A stretch of DNA of 64,000 nt. Origin: Siderastrea siderea (Eukaryota > Cnidaria > Anthozoa > Scleractinia > Rhizangiidae). The notes beneath the pieces were generated by a model. That model made no database searches, had not been told where the DNA came from, and saw only the letters and a list, made by a program, of their open reading frames with translations. Shown in pieces: positions 1 through 11,643 of the stretch; within the stretch, counting starts at the first letter, position 1, and each line of letters opens with the position of its first letter. The position numbers and the translations under genes are program-made. The stretch is from positions 14,932,453 to 14,996,452 of the forward strand of contig OZ034978.1 in the NCBI GenBank assembly GCA_964030785.1. The letters run 5' to 3'.

Positions 1-1166
1 TCGACATTTGTCTGTGTGCTAGTGTATTCGTAATTAGAATGTTGTTAGTTGTATCTCCTTAACATTTCTCCATACGTTAGCATTGTCGTCAGATATTAGT
101 GTTATCTTCATGACGTCTATATCCGTACGCTGGTTTGTTCGTAAGGTCCTCTTAGTATTGTCTTCTCCTCGACGTTCTTCGTTTACGCCTTTGTAAGGAG
201 TACAATGTATGCCTTAATCTTTTAGGCGTTTCTCCGTACGTTTTTTAGGTTGCTGTAAGCTTTTTCTTCTCGACATTTATTTGTACGTTAATACGTTTCT
301 TGTAACAGGAATCGCAAACGTCAACCGTTTTGAAGGGTTTTCGAGACGTGTGTGAGCCTAGTGTCATGCCGGCAACATTACGGGTCTCAGGACGACAATT
401 CCACTCCAGGGTAGAAAAAAGATTCTCAACAGAGTTGCTTTACCGGTGTAAAGAAACTGACTTACCTGTTACCCTGAAAACTAGGGAGAACACTGCGTTA
501 TATCGGGGATTTCGTTATTCCGGGGTTCGTTATATCGGGGTTCTGTTCTATTCAGTCCCCTTTTTAAATCACTTTGGCTGGGCTGATGAATATCGTTCGT
601 TATAGTGCGGAATTCGTTAAAAAGGAGTTTGTTTTATTGGGGTTCCACTGTAAATAGCTCCCATTTATGCACTGGAGAAAGAAACCGTGAGAAAAACACA
701 AATTCTCTCTGGGTACTAGGTTCAACCTTTGCATACTTCCAATTATAATCACGGTAGGTAGAACATGAAAGAGTATATAAGGACGGTGGGTCCTAATACA
801 GAGGTATTTTTGCAAAGGTTAGGACTATGGGGAAAAGGCAGAACTTAGCAAGACCTATTGGAATCTAAAAAGAAAAATGTGGGTATCCGCGCATTTTTCA
901 GAGATAATTGAGCAACCATAATTCTAAAGAGCTTTAAAATATAAAAAATGTATGGCGTTTTCTTTCCAAAATCCCGCAATCTTCTTTTTGGTTTCTGATA
1001 CCTCTTGCTAAGATCTGCTTTTTCCACATAGCCATAAACTGCGCAAAAATACCGTTGTATTGGTTGGTAAATTCCTTAAGAAACCCGAATATCTCGGACC
1101 AGACCAGAGATGCGCAGAACGTATGCGCAGTAACAAAAGGACGCATCGTCCTTAACCTGAACTTAC
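1..1166. other. Left-edge non-coding stretch with repeat fragments
   Basis: No exon could be supported here. Bases 1-330 are CpG-rich and look like a decayed tandem array, with recurring short words such as gtacgtt, tctccgtacg and tcgacgttc. About 480-652 carries repeated 'atatcgggg' words and ends in 'ggggttccactg', which matches the terminal repeat of the pogo-like MITE at 38570-38709. The missing exons 7-10 of the left GDPGP1 copy are not visible here. In the right copy the exon 6 to 7 intron is about 1.3 kb, so they probably lie beyond the window. Confidence 0.5.
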
Positions 1167-4100
1167 CGCTGTTTCAAGATAGGACGGGAACTTGTTGTAC
1201 CACACATGAAAATGTAGATGATTAACTGAGCAATAAGCACACATGCTGTTGAATCCCAGACGAAAACCTCTGCAGGAACAAAACATTTCTGTTATGGGAT
1301 ATCCTCAAACTGCGCACTATTTAACAAAAAGATTCCATTTGGCCGTGCGTGTGTACTCCGATAACGCAGATGACGTCGAACGTGGTAAGAACAAAGACAG
1401 ACGCTACGAGAAGTAGGCGGGTAGCGTGACTAATGTTCTTACCCCGTTTTGACGTCCTCTGTGCGTTATCAGAGTACACACACACGGCCAAATGGAATCT
1501 ATTTGTTTCGTATACACTGTTTTGATATCGCTTATCCCGCACAAAAATACAAATGTTTTTAAAAGTCTTCGTAACGACGATTTGCGCGAGCACAACTTTG
1601 CGGGCTCATTACTTCATTCGTGCATCTGTGATCACAAACTCTCCAACATTGTACACCAATGAAAACGTGCGTTTTACTCTGCCATTGTAAAAACATTTTT
1701 ATAACATCTCCAGTTTATTACCCGGGCATCTCCAATATCGCGACAAACGGATTTAACAATTTTTTTTTTTGGTACGTAACTTGCCCCGGACTTCTGGTTT
1801 TTCTGTGGCCAAACAAACTTCCGCCCTTCAGTGGCGGTTTACCTCGTGTGAGCTATTGTCTTAAGATACTCGGAGTGACGCTGATTCTTGTTTACGCTGA
1901 AAGGTCGGGTGGGGTACGACGGCCTGTCTTAACGCCCATAGGGCTTTTCTTGTTGGTGTGATGTGTGTCCCTCAAGAAATTTGGGTGAGGGGTGTACAGC
2001 ACAGAGTGCCCCTGTCCCTCCCAACAGAGAAGATTAAGTGTCTCATTGCTATTGGATACCCATGTTTATCAGCCATACATTTGATAAGGGAAGGAATATT
2101 TTTGTATTAATTTTGATTTACCTGTGGCTACTCAACATAGATGTTTCCAGACCAAGTAGAATTGCCTCTTCAGTAAGGACCTACAAGTCAGTTACGCATA
2201 GCATATATTTAACAATCACGGATCAAAGAACCAGAAGGCTAAGCGGGCTAAAAAGCGTTCCAACATAAACAGCTGTATCTCACGTAAAATATCGTTTTCA
2301 CTTTATGTAACCCTGGTCTCAATTACACATATCTTACTTCGATAACCAAGAAATGTAAACAATTTGAATCATTTTAAGAAGTTAATAAGGCAGAAGGATC
2401 TCTCAACCTTAGTTAGTAACGAATGTGAACCTGAGTGTTTTCTTTGCAGATCATAGACATCGTATTTTAATAAAATATTACATTGTATTAGCAATTTTCA
2501 TATATTATTAGATACACATATATGATTTGTATGTAATTACTTGTTTTTCTGTTTGTGTCTCAATTAGCATGTTTGCTAAAGTAATTTGACACTAGTCTTT
2601 AATAAAGTTATTACTAATTACTAACTACAATATTCTTGAGTAGAACCGTAAGACCTATGAATGCCTTGTATCGTAAAGTACTCTTAAAAAGTGAAGCATA
2701 ATTGTGTTGTTCCAGAAAAGATCCATATTCCCAAGCCATTAAAAATTTCCATTTTTTTCTGTCCCTCCCTTTCCACCCTCAGAATATCCCTTGGGGTGGG
2801 TATGGATCTTTTATGAGCCACACATTATTAAATTGGGTGTACAGAGCATGCAGTGTAATATGTGCTATGTTTGCACTACACAATCTATAAAATGCACATA
2901 TGCCAGAATCTAATAAACATTTAACACATGCAGAACCTCCTTGGACATCCCATGACCCCCATAACAACACTGTCTCTGTGGGGTGGAGATTTGAATAACT
3001 TAATTTGTATAGGCTTGTTACTAGTATTTTTGAACAATTGACACAGATTATTGTACCTGTGGAAGACATGAGTTTACACTTGGAACCAGCAGAGAATGTC
3101 CGTATTCCAGAGGACTGACGTTTATTATCATAAGATGGTGATCACTACTTGAAGTAGCTGAATCAGCTCTGTGCTTTGGACACTGTTCAAACAATACCTA
3201 CATATATAAGACAGAGGTAGGATCACATTAAGGTGATAAAACTTTTTGATAAACAGCTAGCACAACATTTTTTAGTTTGTAAGACATGTTCTGAAGTTTC
3301 TAATACAATCGTCATCAAACAATGAACATTGCAAAGTTTATGATGGTAGTAGAAAGTACCGAAACATGTCTTACAAAATAAAAAAATGTTGTGTTGTTTA
3401 TCAAATTGCTTTCAAGTCTGTTGCTTTATAGACCGTTTGATAATAGGTTTTTTTTTCTCAATTATTATTGTCATAATTACATTGTAAAAAAAGTGACAGG
3501 TCTTGGAAGCCAAAGGCAGGGAAAGAGTACTCCTTTAAAGTTAATGTGAACTGGTGTCAGCCTACTTAACCCTATTTCAAATAAATTAAAATTTCCCAAA
3601 ATCTACAATTTACCCCATTTAACATACCCTATTTTAGACAACCATGGCTCAAGAACCTTTCGGCCACACATACAGTATACATGGCTATAGTAGTTTAATT
3701 CAAGGTACTCCACCTACAGTACAAGTCCCATTTGCTGAGGCATATTTCCTCACTTTGCCTTCTCAATGCTGGTGTATAAGATTTGCTGGGAAGACTTTTA
3801 TTAAACAACATTGAGAGGGGAAAGGGGAGCAAAAGAATGAAGACATCAGCACTGCCAGTCTCTCACTTTAAAATAAATAACAAACACTGAGATTCACCTC
3901 TTTGCTATGAACTTTAGTGAAGTTAAATTTTTCTGGATTGAATGGTTGACAGACACTGCTTATCGGCTCCGGCTTTCTTCGTTTGGTAAATCGCAGCTCA
4001 TTTAACTAGGTCAAAAACAGAGAAAAACACAAAGTATATACACATATTATAATTTGTTTTAAATTAATAAGCAATTTTAAAAAGTAAAAGAGTGTCTGGG

Positions 4101-7100
4101 CACCATTTTCTAGAGAACACGTACCTGGATGTACCTGGGAGGGGGGGGGGGGGTGGAGGAGGGGCAAAATCTAAAAATCTAAGGGGAGGGTGGGGCAAAA
4201 TCTAATTTGATAGTTTAGTTAATCATTTGAGCCACGAGACAAATGGTTAATTGAACTATCATTTCAAACCACAATGAACAGCACCTTTCCTGAAAAAGTC
4301 TAAGTTTTTAAAGGAACGTTTGAAGCTCAGTAAACTGGAATTTCTAGAAGGGTGGAGGCGCTCAATCCAAAAACATCCTCCATGAGGGGTAGGGAGGGGT
4401 ATCAAGAGTAACAGAAGGTCACAAGATAAACAGTATAAAAAGGAAACTATGCCATGCATTTCATTAGCTATAACTCCATGGGTGCATGTTAAATATGTAC
4501 AGCCAAAAAAAACCCAGCACCTTATAACCCATAAGCAAAACTGGATAATCACTGTTAAGATTAAATTCTCAATTTTTATCTTGTGCTTGCAATAACAACT
4601 ACGAGATATTTTGGTGGAGTTGACACATTCCTGTGGTTATTTTCGTAAGCTCTCTTTATGATTCGCTGATGATGCCAAGACCTTCAGTATTCCCAAGAGA
4701 GGAACTTCACAGTATCACTGGGCTACTGTATATCTGTTAGAGACACTTTGAGTTCATTATTTTTAGGTGCTGATGTATATGTATCAGATAACTAGTTTGT
4801 CGGGGTCCTGCTGTTTAGCGTGATAACTTGTGTTGTTTATCAATGCGCATTCAGTAATATTCAAGTAGTAATAGTTGACACTACAGCTGCCCCTGCTGTT
4901 AAGAGGTTTCCTTATCATATTTATTGATTTTGAAGGTTTCCTTTTTCTTGATTTACTTAGAAACACTTTTGTGTGGTATTTATTTTTCTGTAGTATAATT
5001 TAGGTTTTAGATTGTTTCTGCAGAAGCAGGCCAAGTTGAGATTAGTACTCAGTCCAGTGCCAAGAGGTTTCATGAACTTACGGAATTGCACCAATTGCAA
5101 CACATCGATCACTAATGCAAATGAGCTCTATTTTTCTGTCAACCGTGGAACTTCTTTGTGCTTGGTAATTGCTTGGGTATTGTTTGGATCCAATTTAGTC
5201 GAACCTATCAATTGAATGAAGGACAATAAAGGAACAATGAGCAGCAGGAGAATAAAGGTCAAGCTATTTGCGTGAGTCGCATCCCTCAAACAATTTGTTC
5301 CATATTGCTGATAATACAAAACTTTTCTTCTTCGATAATCTAAGTTGTTTATTAGAACAAACATTGTCAGTAGTGGAAAGTTTATAGGGAAATTGTACTA
5401 AAATGCGGGAAAGCAACTTCCAGCGACATGGAAATAATTTCCTTATACGCAATATAAACAAAAAAACACAAACGTGACTTTTGATACAAAATGCGCTTTC
5501 TCGGACACATTTCTTACATTACAAGCGACATTTTCCACAGAGACAATCAACCACATGAATTGAATTCGAAATCAATCAGTAAAATCACAAAAGCGGCTAC
5601 TTTTGTTAATGTGCTGAAATTTCCTAGTCGCCCAAACTATCTTGCAATGTTTGAAAAGTGATAAATAATGAGCTCGACTTGCAACTGAAAAATTGACCTA
5701 GAAATTTCACAAGAAATTCATTGTTTCCATGAGCTTTTTCTGAAGGCAAATTCTAGTGTTGTTGTGTTTCCACACAACCTAATGCAATCTTGTAACGCAA
5801 TATTTCTCGTGAGTTAAAAACCTAACTGATGTCTGTAGGGTCTACCGGGTTGAGATTCACTCGTTTGCTAATCAATGCTTGCTTGTTTATGGACCAAGGG
5901 TTTCAGTCCCCCAGAGTAATCTGTGTCTACAAATCATTTCCAAATGATTTCTGTATATTAAATGTGTGTCTGACCAATAGTCTTACGCAGCATCTCTGGA
6001 TCCAAAATTTCTTAGGTTGAACTCAAACTTTTCCTTCTCGTGGCTGACAATTTACGTTGGCTTTCTACGGGAATAAAACGAGGCAATCCAAAATAAAAAC
6101 TACCGTTTCTCTTTCGCCTTCAAGACAGTTGTTCTTCGGGATTTTACATATACTGAAAACATGTGTGGTAAAGAAGCCCTCGCAGTATGACTGACGGCGA
6201 AACAACCCACGAGTTTTCTATGAATACCATGCACCCGCCCCTAGATAGAGATTTTTGATTTACTGACACCATCACATGACCCATAGTTTTACTGATGCTA
6301 CATCATCATTACCCATTTATTTTGTTCGGGTGTTTAGTGTGAAACGTCATCATTACCCATTTATTCCGTTAGGACGTTTAGTGATGACACATCATCATTA
6401 CCCACTTATTCCGTGCGCGCCCTGTACTGGCAAATCGAGATTTGATCTGGCAGATACACTGTATATACGTAAGTATTAACTGTAAGTACTTTACTTCCCT
6501 TTACTTTATATACGCGTGAGCTATAAGGATGCCTCCTCGGGATTCTGCCTCTAGGCAAAATCCCTGCGGGGGCAAGAATTATGTTGAGGTAAAATTTTAG
6601 AGAAATAGCATTGGATCACAGTGAGAAGCCATGTTTGTGTACAACACTTTTGCTTTGCAGAAATTACAAGCTTTGAATGCCACAGCACTTGACGCCACAT
6701 CCAATTTCCTCATGGGACAAAAGTAAGGGTTATACAGTGTATATTTACTGATAATCTGATCATAAGAGTTAGTACATTGAACTAATGAGAATGCTAGAAA
6801 CTTATAAACCAAAACTGAGCATTGTACCTGGATATACAAAGAATATTTTCCAGATGCCACTCTTCCTTCCACATTATCAAGTTTGTATGTGAAATAACCA
6901 GCATCTGCAGCGGCATCCCATGTTCCTTTTAGTTCCTTGTCAAACTGGAAAAAAGAGCTTTTTCAAATAGCATGCATAGTACACCAAATTGTTCACTGAG
7001 TCAGGTTAATATCAGGATGTCATTTAGGGGTGTGACCTACATCCAGCTGTTATAGCTAAATATGCTTGATGGAACCTTTGTGTTGCAGGTGATCTACATT

Positions 7101-8068
7101 GTAGAAGTTGACTGTAAGAGTCTTACACTAACTCCAGTCTTCACAAAATAAATTTGGTCACAAGAATGAAGTTCAGTGGAACATATCACTCAAAACATAA
7201 AACTTAAAGTGGCATTTCTGTAGGAGGAGTGGTGAGGATGGAGGGAGGGCAATGTTTTTACAATCTACAGTAACTGTTGTGGTCAATGATTCTTGGGTGG
7301 CTTCTTCACTTCTTGTGTTTGCATTAAAGTTTAAGGGCATTTAATTTAGTGCCAATTTCTAGGTTTCTTAAGCAACCTTTAAATGTAACTTTCCCCAAAC
7401 AGTGAGTCAAGAGCCAGCCAAGTAGATAAGGCAACAGTGGCCTTCATCCTGTAGCTTGTCATGAAATCTTTTTAATGGAACTGCTCAACTTTTTACCCTG
7501 CCTTTTTCTTTGGTTGATATTGTATACTGTCTTTAACAACGGTCACTGGCATGTAATAAGGGATTACTCGCTTAGACAAAGGATCCTAATAGGAGTTTGT
7601 AGGATCCTGGAGGTACGTAAGTGTACATTTGTACAATCCTGATTAGATCACATTTAAGATCCTACAGGATTCTATAACATCTTATAGGATCCCGGTGGAT
7701 CTTGTAGGATAGATCTTCTAAGAGCCTCTTAAAGGAGATCTTGTGCAGGATCCTGTGAGATTTTACCAGATCCTGAGTAGGATCCCCCAGGATCCTAGAA
7801 AATGGTTAGGATTCTGACCAGGATTTCTACCAGGGTAGTGGCTCTTGCAAATACCTGCTTATGACAGGCTACCTATAATAATTATACTCTAGAATTTTAG
7901 GTGATGTGTACTGAAATCATCCACGGAAGTTTAAGGCATGCATGTACTTACCCTACTCAGTTCAAGTTGAGGTTGTATATTTTCACAGTTTTGATGACTT
8001 GGCCATTGAAAATCTTCTGAAGTATAGCAGAACTGCCGTTCTGATGCTGTAAGCTTTGAAGAAGACAT
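1167..8068 (-). CDS. GDPGP1: GDP-D-glucose phosphorylase 1, tandem copy 1 (3' end outside window)
   Basis: Minus-strand gene, exons 1-6 seen: 8068-7952, 6944-6828, 4005-3898, 3197-3057, 2180-2122, 1269-1167. All have AG/GT borders and the same phases as copy 2. The family phosphorolyses GDP-glucose to GDP and glucose-1-phosphate in the cytosol (known for the family). Seen: start peptide MSSSKLTASERQF; 'NPEKFNFTKV' and 'PLEYGHSLLVPS', both typical of the family; and the HIT active-site motif NHLHFH in exon 6 (1269-1167). Exon 4 is four codons longer than in copy 2. By eye about 26/39 residues of exon 2 and 25/35 of exon 6 match copy 2, so this is an old or fast-evolving duplication. A likely 3' splice site just upstream of the ATG (AG at about 8107-8108) suggests a spliced 5' UTR. 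Whether the gene is complete cannot be judged, because exons 7-10 are not in the window. Confidence 0.82.
1323..1507. repeat. Palindromic MITE-like hairpin, about 185 bp
   Basis: The two arms (1323-1393 and about 1437-1507) are near-perfect reverse complements, reading aacaaaaagattccatttgg at one end and its complement at the other. They enclose a loop of about 43 bp. It lies in intron 5 of GDPGP1 copy 1, just upstream of the exon carrying the active-site histidines. Overlapping ORFs here are hairpin shadows. Confidence 0.8.
3245..3405. repeat. Palindromic MITE-like element
   Basis: Arms 'tttgataaaca...cacaacattttttagtttgtaagacatgtt' (3245 onward) and the reverse complement ending near 3405 pair over about 47 bp with small mismatches. 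The element sits in intron 3 of GDPGP1 copy 1. Confidence 0.7.
4141..4262. repeat. Poly-G run plus short hairpin
   Basis: A run of 13 G at 4141-4153 is followed by G-rich sequence. A hairpin at about 4209-4261 follows, with arms gatagtttagttaatcattt and its near-complement. Both are in intron 2 of GDPGP1 copy 1. Confidence 0.6.
5090..5845 (+). repeat. Dispersed repeat copy, uninterrupted version
   Basis: Several blocks match, in reverse orientation, sequence on both sides of the foldback element at 21434-22673. Examples are 'ctaatgcaaatgagctcta', 'cttttgatacaaaatgcgct', 'aaagcggctacttttgttaa', 'agtcgcccaaactat' and 'aacctaactgatgtctgta'. This copy is not split, so it records the pre-insertion state of the other. 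It lies in intron 2 of GDPGP1 copy 1. I see no coding capacity. Confidence 0.75.
7575..7805. repeat. Degenerate GGATCCT-rich satellite
   Basis: About 230 bp with very frequent words close to aggatcctgtaggatc, giving an unusual density of GATC and the palindrome GGATCC. Unit length is irregular. It sits in intron 1 of GDPGP1 copy 1, between exons ending at 7952 and starting at 6944. Confidence 0.7.
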
Positions 8069-11000
8069 GAAAGTGGCTTGGTGGCTGACTCTTAGATGGT
8101 TAACCTAAAGAGATTATTTTTGGGTTAATAATAACATACACATATACAAATGCCGAATGCATGTAAGTCTCAATCTCAACAGCATGCAGGAAGGAGGATG
8201 CAGGTCACACATAAGATATGGGTGTGTCACCTGTCCTGTTGGGTGAAGAAGTATTCCTTGGAAAAAAAAAAAAGTTTGATTGTTAGAAGTGGGTGGGGTG
8301 GGTACAGGGGGTTCAAACTTCCCACTTATGGCACTCTTTAATCTGGGTTCCCACCCTTATTTGTTGGCTCCCCCCTCTTTTTCGATTAAAAAATATTACA
8401 CAATGTTGCATAACTTTTCTCCCATTTCTTCTGCTTCCTTTCACCTTGGAAATCCCACTTCCCAGCCCCTCCTTTCCCATCTCCATTATACTTCTTGCCA
8501 CCTTTTCTTTCAGGTTTCTGCCCCCAATCAACACTGGTTTTTAACTGGCTGTCAACTGGTTTCAAGCTAATGCCTGTTGCCAGTGCTATCCAAAAATGTG
8601 CATGTTGTGACACATCTGAACACCAGTTGTACATGGCAGATATATAGCTTTTTTTCACATTAACCACCTTAAAGCTCGCAATAAGAGCATAAAGAGTAGA
8701 CAAGTAAATTCTTGGTTCAAGTAAATTACATAACGTTCAAATAAACCTGGTGATAGAAACGATTTCATACAGTTGTCAAGGTTGTGTTTAGCTGTGATGC
8801 ATATTTGACATAAGCGTGTGAACAAAAAAATAGGCTAGACAGAAAGTGAGGATTGCATACATCCCGGTTAAGGCCTCACGGTACATTGGGCGACCAAGGT
8901 ACCACCTCTTGCAAAGTACATGAAGACGCCGGTTACCCTCAGGAAGAAACCTTGAGAGGAGCGAGCGATCGATACACAGGTTACGAAATATGACTGGTAA
9001 ACATAAGTTACTTCAATCAAAAAGAGGTGATGAGAACCCAGGGCTGTCTCATCTGTCTCATAACTGTCTCATAATCTTTAAAGGTTGATCTCGCAAATGA
9101 AAATTAATATTATTTTACGCGAAGAAGACACGTCAGCTTCAATGAAGGGATGGAGTTTTTATACGTTATAAGCACATGAAATAAACCAAAAGAAATCTTA
9201 CCGTAGTCTTCTCATTACAAATTCTCAATCTTTGAAGCCCTATTTTACCAAAAAGGTTGCACTGAGTACAAAAAACTGAAATCGGCGAAACCTTCCAAGC
9301 ATATATAAACATCACCTGGCCGCCATTTTGAATAACGAGAAGACCCTGGGACTACCATTCGCGCGGTCACTAAAACAGTCCCCAGGGCCTTCTCCTCGTT
9401 CAAAATGGCAGTCGGAGAAACCCCTGGCCAAGGCTGCCAAAATGGCTCCAAAAAATTCGTTACAATTTCGTCACGCAAACACGATGAAATGTCTTCGTTT
9501 CGTTTGAACAACGGTTTTTGATTACAGAAAACAAACAGGGCAGCCATACGCTGGAAACAACCTCCGCAAAAGCCATTTCATCATGTGTCACGTGACAAAA
9601 TACTCCACGATTCTTGGAGTATTTCAGCAGCCTTGGCCAGGGGTTTCTCCGACCGCCATTTTGAACGAGGAGAAGAGGTTGTTGAATTGTATGATTTACA
9701 ATTCTGTTTTCTTTGTTTCGACTCTCTCCTCCACACAGGCTCCATCAGAAAAACGAAAAGAAAAATCGGAGGGGTGGGGGCGGGGGGGGGGGGAACAGAA
9801 AGAAAAAAAAAAACGAAATAGCGTTCCCCTCCTTCCTACCAGCCGTCCTACATGTATTTATCCCCCCTCAGTCTCCACTCTCCTCTGCAGAGTAAGGAGT
9901 TGTTTGAATGAAAAGAACCTGAAAATTGCAATTCTCTTCAGCTCAGCATCGGTAAAAATATTTGTTATCCAGCTCCGAACTCCGTATAAAATGGGAGCAG
10001 AGGATTGTAACGTGAAGCTAAAGGATACGCAAAACTATTTTGTAATTTATTGGATTACCAGCTGAGACATGGCAATATACGCCAAGATGAAATGATTTGC
10101 TAACAGACCTTAAATAACATATCGGTCTTGGAATCTACTTGCGAATATACCAAATGCAGTTTTTTATACAATAATGGAAACTATCTTCTCAAATTCGTGG
10201 CCTTGGGGTATGTGGGCAAAGACGGAGGACGGAGAATTCAAGGCTACGGCGGCAAACGAGAGGAGAAACAAGATTCTCAGGGTAACGGGAAGCGGAAGAA
10301 ATGGGAAATGATATTTCGTGATGATTTGGAAATGTATTTGCAATGAAAAACACAAAGGCTCTTATTATGCGCTCTTGGCCTTTCTACGCTTCTCTGTAAA
10401 AGCACTGACGAAGAATTAGAATATAGGTCGACAAGGAGAGATTACAGTTCTTTACCTCTTGTAGTTCTCGTTTTGGGTTCTGGCGTTGTGATTCCAACTT
10501 TAGTTGCTCGATTGTTGAATTAAGCGTGTTCATCTCATTCAATAAAGTGCACCTTTTTGAATTCCTATTTTTTTGAAAGGCAGGATTCCGATTGCAAATC
10601 ATTTTCAATACGCCTGGGGGAAGCCAAGTTTAATTTAATAGCTTTTCCCCTCAAAATTTCGGACGCGTTTAAATTTTGATGTTTTATTTCGGAAGAATTT
10701 TTTAGTGGTTTGGGGGGAAATTGGACAAAATTTCTGACATTGCAAGGCTTCAATCGAGACCTAAGACAAACTGTATAAAGGTTGACGATATGAGTCAAAC
10801 TCCTGAACTTTTGTATGTTAAAAAAATTGCATTGGACATGCATTTACAATTATTAACGAGTCAAAAATAAAGAGAATCTCCACTTGGGTAGCTTTATTAA
10901 TTCTTACGCAACTACAAAGTTGCTTGTCGGCTGTCTCTGTTTCTACTTTGCTTCTCAAATGATCGCACAAGCCACCAACAATTTGGTGCTGGCATCGATC

Positions 11001-11643
11001 GTATAGGCATCCACCCCTTGATCTGCTATGAGCAACAATAGATGAGATAGACGTCGTTATGATTGATGATCTGCGGAAAGAGGTTGTGGATGCCAAATAT
11101 AAATCGTTCAACTTGACTGTACTACAAAAATATGCCTTACTGATGAAACGCGTCCCAAATAAATACATATGTTTTGAAAAAAAAAAAAGATTGAGCACTG
11201 TAAAATTTTCGAAGGTTAAGCGTTTCGAACGGCAGAAAATTGGACGCATTTACTTTCGGACAAAATTTTGTCCGAAATTTAACGCATAAGAAATTTTGGG
11301 AATTGCTGTGTCTTCAACAGTTGTACTGAGGGCTTGTACCATGGGCATATATAGTAAATTCCCTCTAAATTTAAATAGAATGAATCGCAAATAACAATAC
11401 TAAAATAATTTAAAACTGAAAATAAAATACACTGTTTTACAGTAATTGCTCTATACTTCGGAAGAACTGTCTTTCAGAGGTACCAGGCATGGAATATGTA
11501 TTCGGTGTGTTGAGAGTGACACCTATATTTCTCACTGTAGTAGTTTGATCACAGGAAATCGAAGAATCATTCAATGAAGCGGTCATCTCCCGTCTTCAGT
11601 AATGGCTCATTCCATGAGGTTTTCACAGCGATGCTGTAGATTG
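8069..11643. other. Intergenic space between the GDPGP1 copies
   Basis: Non-coding 3.6 kb between the start of copy 1 and the stop of copy 2 (both minus strand). It should hold the copy 1 promoter and 5' UTR and the copy 2 3' UTR. Bases 9376-9676 are a MITE, with an extra half terminal repeat at 9316-9350. A poly-G run lies near 9782. ORFs at 10128-10346 (+), 10384-10608 (-) and 10818-11249 (-) have no recognisable family. The segment 10505-10545 (-) would give a short coiled-coil-like peptide ending at a possible donor, but nothing joins to it. Confidence 0.5.
9376..9676. mobile_element. MITE with terminal inverted repeats of about 50 bp (copy A)
   Basis: The left end 'ccccagggccttctcctcg' and following 'aaaatggcagtcggagaaac' are complemented at 9629-9676 ('cttggccaggggtttctccg' through 'gaacgaggagaag'). 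The inner part (cgatgaaatgtctt, cgtttgaacaacgg, catttcatcatgtgtca) is shared with a second copy at about 23555-23875. No transposase is encoded, so it is non-autonomous. Confidence 0.75.

Noticed and set aside
10818..11249. 143-codon minus ORF between the GDPGP1 genes
   Set aside because: It has no domain, a biased low-complexity start and no splice partners. The plus-strand ORF 11059-11289 overlaps it with equal lack of evidence.
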